A stretch of DNA of 64,000 nt from Duganella aceris (lineage in GTDB: Bacteria; Pseudomonadota; Gammaproteobacteria; Burkholderiales; Burkholderiaceae_D). Location of the stretch: contig NZ_JAADJT010000014.1 of the NCBI RefSeq assembly GCF_011090165.1, positions 124,001 through 188,000 on the forward strand, written 5' to 3'. Both the position numbers and the translations under genes were made by a program. The notes beneath the pieces are model-generated. The model worked only from the letters and a program-made list of their open reading frames with translations, was not told where the DNA came from and did not search any database. Below are positions 60,728-64,000 of the stretch, one piece after another. Position 1 is the stretch's first letter; each line of letters begins with the position of its first letter.

Positions 60728-61903
60728 ATGGGAATTCAAAAGAAAACAGGATTAATCCTGACGGGAGGCGGAGCCCGCGCGGCCTATCAGGTCGGCGTGC
60801 TGCAGGCGATTTCGCAGATCTTGTGGGAGGCCGGCTGGCCGCCCGCGCGCAATCCCTTCGACATCATCTGCGGCACCTCGGCCGGCGCCATCAACGCCAC
60901 CGCGCTGGCCTGCCGCGCCGACAACTTCGGCGAGGGCGTGCAAAAGCTGCTCGACGTCTGGCAGAACATCGAAGTCGAACAGGTCTACCGCGCCGACTCG
61001 CTGGGCGTGATCCGCTCCGGCGCGCGCTGGCTGTCGCTGCTGTCGTTCGGCTGGCTGCTGCGCAAATGGCGCGCCGCGCCGCCGGCGTCGCTGCTGGACA
61101 ACACGCCGCTGGTCGGCCTGCTGCACCGCATGCTCGACCTGCCCCGGCTCGACGCCGTGCTGTCCGAAGGCCTGCTGCACGCGCTGGCCGTCACCGCTTC
61201 GTCCTACAGCGGCGGCAACCACCTGACCTTCTACCAGACCGCCGCCGACATCGCGCCGTGGGTCCGCATGCAGCGCGTCGCGCTGCAGGACCAGATCGGC
61301 GTCGAGCACCTGTTGGCGTCGTCGGCGATCCCGTTCATCTTCCCGGCCACGCCGCTGTACATGGGCGGCCACCGCGAATACTGCGGCGACGGTTCGATGC
61401 GCCAGCTGGCGCCGATCTCGCCGGCGATCCACCTCGGCGCCTCCAAGGTGCTGGTGGTCGGCGCCGGCCGCCTGACCGAACCGCCGCGCAGCGCCGCCGA
61501 GAAAAGCGCGGCGCGCTATCCGAGCGTGGCGCAGATCGCCGGCCACGCGATGTCGTCGATCTTCCTCGACGGCCTGGCGGTCGACATCGAGCGGCTGGAA
61601 CGGGTCAACAAGACGCTGTCGATGCTGCCGCCGGAGTACCTGGAGAAGACCCCGCTCAAGCCGATCCAGCTGCTGGTGATCGCGCCGTCCGAGCGCCTGG
61701 ACGACATCGCCACGCGCCACATCGGCAGCCTGCCGGCGCCGATCCGCACCATGTTGTCGGGCATCGGCGCCACCGAAACGCGCGGCGCCGCGCTCGCTTC
61801 CTATCTATTATTCGAATCGACGTATACTTGTGAATTGATCCGACTCGGGCAGCGCGATACGCAGGCCCGAAAGGACGACGTGCTGGCCTTCTTCGAATCC
61901 TGA
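60728..61903 (+). CDS. Patatin-like phospholipase
   Basis: The 391-residue lipid hydrolase has the oxyanion loop LTGGGARAAYQVGVLQAI (from residue 10), the nucleophile Ser51 in GTSAG and Asp221 in GDGSMRQLAP, making the Ser-Asp dyad. It matches the bacterial patatin group with C-terminal domain (RssA-like larger members). It may act on membrane lipids. It has no signal peptide. The next gene starts 15 bp after its stop. Confidence 0.9.
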   Translation: MGIQKKTGLILTGGGARAAYQVGVLQAISQILWEAGWPPARNPFDIICGTSAGAINATALACRADNFGEGVQKLLDVWQNIEVEQVYRADSLGVIRSGARWLSLLSFGWLLRKWRAAPPASLLDNTPLVGLLHRMLDLPRLDAVLSEGLLHALAVTASSYSGGNHLTFYQTAADIAPWVRMQRVALQDQIGVEHLLASSAIPFIFPATPLYMGGHREYCGDGSMRQLAPISPAIHLGASKVLVVGAGRLTEPPRSAAEKSAARYPSVAQIAGHAMSSIFLDGLAVDIERLERVNKTLSMLPPEYLEKTPLKPIQLLVIAPSERLDDIATRHIGSLPAPIRTMLSGIGATETRGAALASYLLFESTYTCELIRLGQRDTQARKDDVLAFFES

Positions 61904-61918
61904 CATAACGGGTCTCGC

Positions 61919-64000
61919 TTGCTGTTTTCAAGACGCCTTTGCCGCCGACTACTGCTGCCGGCCCTGCTGTTGTGGGGGCTCGGCATGGCCGCCGCATGGG
62001 CCGGCGCGCCGCCGCGCACGCTGCGTTTCGAGCAGCTCAGCGTCGAACACGGACTGGCGCAGGAGTCGGTGCTGGCCATCGCCCAGGACCGTCAGGGTTT
62101 CATCTGGCTAGGCACCCAGGCCGGCCTGACCCGCTTCGACGGCTACCGCACCACCACCTATAAAAGCGCCGTCTCCGACCCGCGCAGCCTGGGCGACAAC
62201 TGGGTGCGGGTGCTGCACCTGGACCGCGCCGGCCAGCTGTGGGTCGGCACCGACGGCGGCCTGGATCGCTACGAACCCGGCACCAGGAGCTTCACCCATT
62301 TCCTGCCGGCCGAATCCAGCCAGCGCGGCAACGGCAACCGCCACGTGCGCGCCATCGCCGACGACGGCGCCGGCGGCTTGTGGGTGGCCAGCGCCGACGG
62401 CCTGCATCACTTCGACCCGGCCGGCAAGCGTTTCACCAGCTGGCACAACGACCCGGCCGATGCCGGCAGCCTGGCCAACGACCAGGTCAACGCGCTGGCG
62501 CGCGACGCCGCCGGCCGGCTGTGGGTCGGCACCGCCACCGGCCTGGACATGCTGGCGCCGGGCGCTTCCAGCTTCCAGCACTACACCATCGACGCCGCCG
62601 CCGACGGCAAGTCCAACGCGGTGGTCGCGCTGCAGGTCGACAGCGCGCAGACGCTGTGGGTCGGCACCATGGTCGGACTGGAGCAGTGGCGCCTGCAGGG
62701 CGCCGAACCGCAACGCCGCCGACTCGGCGCGCGCGAAGGGCTGAAGCCCGGCGTCAGCATCACCACCTTGTACCAGGACGCCGACAATCAGGTGTGGGTC
62801 GGCTCGCTGGCCGACGGCTTGTTCCGCTGGCTGCCGGCGGAGAACCGGCTGGTGCAGTACCGCCATCAGTTCAGCGACGCCCACAGCGTGGCGGACAACC
62901 AGATCTCGGCGCTGTTCCGCGACCGCGTCGGCACCTTCTGGGTCGGCACCTGGAACGACGGCGTCAGCCGGGTCGACATGGGCAGCGGCGGCTTCGCGCG
63001 CATCGTGCGCCAGGCGGACGCGCCCAATCCGCTGTCGGACAACAAGATCCGCGCCATCGTTCCGGACGGCCGCGGCAGGCTGTGGCTGGGCAGCAGCGGC
63101 GGGCTGAATCTGTACGATCCGCTCAGCGGCGAGAGCCGGATATGGCGCCACGATCCGCTCAGCGCCAACAGCCTGAGCGACGACCAGGTCAGCGCCGTGT
63201 GGCGCGACAAGGGCGGCAACCTGTGGATCGGCGGGCGCGCCGGCATCAACCACCTGAACCTGGCCACCGGCGCGATCCGCGCCTTGTCCTTCGTGCGCGG
63301 CGATCCGGCCAGCGACACCATCCGCAACATCGTCGGCGACCGCGCCGGGGTGCTGTGGATCGCCTCGCGCGGCGGCCTGCACCGGCTCGACCCGCAGACG
63401 ATGGAGACGCGCACCTTCCGCCACGATCCGTCCGACAGCGGCAGCCTGGCCGACAACGTGGTGCGGCCGATACTTGAAGACCGCAAGGGCCGGCTGTGGA
63501 TCGGCACCTTCAACGGCCTCGATCTGCTGGACCGCAAGACCGGCAAGTTCCGCCACTTCCGCCGCGACGCGGCCGATCCGTCCAGCCTCAGTCACGACGA
63601 GGTGCACTACCTGTACGAGGACGCGCAGGGCGCGATCTGGGTCGGCACGGCGGCGGGACTGAACAGGATGGAGATCGCGGCCGACGGCGCCGTGCGCTTC
63701 CGCCGCTACCTGCGCAAGGACGGCATCGCCGACGACGCCATCGCCGCCATCCTGCCCGACGACGCGGGCAACCTGTGGCTGAGCACCAACAGCGGCCTGT
63801 CGCGCCTGAACGTCGAGACGGGAGCGGTGCGCAACTACGGCGGCGCCGACGGCACCATCGAAGGCGCCTACTTCGACGGCGCCGCGCTGCGCACGCCGGA
63901 CGGCACGCTGTACTTCGGCGGTTTCAACGGCATCACCGCGTTCTCGCCGCCGGAGGTGCGCGAGAACAGCGTGGCGCCGGCCGTGGCCATCACCGATTTC
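61919..64000 (+). CDS. Beta-propeller ligand-binding sensor protein, 5' part
   Basis: The frame stays open to the window edge (694 codons). A TTG at 61919 is a plausible start, giving a basic signal-anchor (LFSRRLCRRLLLPALLLWGL, then GMAAAWA). Then come two-component-regulator-propeller repeats, each with GxxWxGTxxGLxRxD (GFIWLGTQAGLTRFDG, QLWVGTDGGLDRYEP, GRLWVGTATGLDMLA and others): two seven-bladed propellers are expected. The part shown ends in the region before the Y_Y_Y domain. The output (histidine kinase, GGDEF or other) lies outside the window. Confidence 0.85.
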   Translation, partial: MLFSRRLCRRLLLPALLLWGLGMAAAWAGAPPRTLRFEQLSVEHGLAQESVLAIAQDRQGFIWLGTQAGLTRFDGYRTTTYKSAVSDPRSLGDNWVRVLHLDRAGQLWVGTDGGLDRYEPGTRSFTHFLPAESSQRGNGNRHVRAIADDGAGGLWVASADGLHHFDPAGKRFTSWHNDPADAGSLANDQVNALARDAAGRLWVGTATGLDMLAPGASSFQHYTIDAAADGKSNAVVALQVDSAQTLWVGTMVGLEQWRLQGAEPQRRRLGAREGLKPGVSITTLYQDADNQVWVGSLADGLFRWLPAENRLVQYRHQFSDAHSVADNQISALFRDRVGTFWVGTWNDGVSRVDMGSGGFARIVRQADAPNPLSDNKIRAIVPDGRGRLWLGSSGGLNLYDPLSGESRIWRHDPLSANSLSDDQVSAVWRDKGGNLWIGGRAGINHLNLATGAIRALSFVRGDPASDTIRNIVGDRAGVLWIASRGGLHRLDPQTMETRTFRHDPSDSGSLADNVVRPILEDRKGRLWIGTFNGLDLLDRKTGKFRHFRRDAADPSSLSHDEVHYLYEDAQGAIWVGTAAGLNRMEIAADGAVRFRRYLRKDGIADDAIAAILPDDAGNLWLSTNSGLSRLNVETGAVRNYGGADGTIEGAYFDGAALRTPDGTLYFGGFNGITAFSPPEVRENSVAPAVAITDF

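Overview
The window is GC-rich, gene-dense beta-proteobacterial chromosome. The gene content and order (lapB-ugd-rfaE1; exbB-exbD-lpxK-Trm112-kdsB-adk; tgpA/DUF58/moxR; DUF4148 and MXKDX small proteins) and the protein sequences point to the Oxalobacteraceae (Massilia / Duganella / Janthinobacterium group). This placement is from recognition, not from a search. No rRNA, tRNA, CRISPR array, transposase, integrase or phage gene was seen.

Layout. 1-3.1 kb: end of an envelope cluster (lapB 3' end, UDP-glucose dehydrogenase, heptose kinase, ComEA-like protein). 3.2-8.6 kb: metallo-beta-lactamase-fold protein, polysaccharide deacetylase, a cNMP-domain/thioredoxin-reductase-like fusion, cysM. 8.7-14.6 kb: small HTH-like protein, AT-rich gap, then mltB / transglutaminase / DUF58 / MoxR on the minus strand. 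14.7-20.6 kb: histone-deacetylase-like hydrolase, unknown protein, OPT transporter, ylqF, extradiol dioxygenase. 20.6-24.9 kb: cobalamin riboswitch with btuB-btuF, then dsbA and a one-TM protein. 25-31.6 kb: SDR and an AaeXAB-type efflux operon with its own MarR regulator and outer-membrane factor. 31.8-37.7 kb: acidic protein, LysR, yghZ, sodB, LacI-type regulator divergent from glk, LptA-like protein. 37.8-40 kb: a ribbon-helix-helix-like gene behind a symmetric hexamer array, and xseA. 40.3-44.8 kb: two-partner secretion pair. 44.8-45.9 kb: gene-free block holding six copies of a 94-bp module. 45.9-49.8 kb: exbB to adk. 49.9-52.1 kb: proton-pumping pyrophosphatase. 52.2-55.8 kb: MXKDX protein, molybdopterin oxidoreductase and cytochrome b, divergent from an ECF sigma factor and its NrsF-type anti-sigma. 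55.8-64 kb: SDR, ggt, two tandem acyltransferases, patatin, and the start of a beta-propeller sensor.

Three non-coding structures stand out. (1) At 37792-37898, ten ACTGAA-type hexamers lie before the ribbon-helix-helix-like gene. Five point forward and five reverse, mirror-symmetric to the base about position 37846 and mostly 10 bp apart. (2) At 44856-45795, six diverged copies of a 94-bp module occur. Each combines a T5 tract, an ATCAA half-site and a DnaA-box dyad (TTATCCACA-N5-TGTGCAGAA) with identical internal distances and no indels; a partial copy lies on the other side of the two-partner secretion genes. (3) A family of long perfect inverted repeats (stems of 39-49 bp) sits flush against stop codons at 19647, 34107 and 52612. 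A remnant lies at 55763, and a related 30-bp palindrome is inserted in frame inside lpxK.

Functional links. Envelope biogenesis dominates (lapB, ugd, rfaE1, lpxK, kdsB, LptA-like, mltB, deacetylase). The 52.7-55.8 kb cluster is probably one stress regulon: a GTAACC-N16-CGAA promoter, the type known for SigF/NrsF systems, precedes the cytochrome b / molybdoenzyme genes beside the sigma factor. Starts were chosen from ribosome-binding sites and family N-termini where possible; several genes appear to use TTG or GTG.
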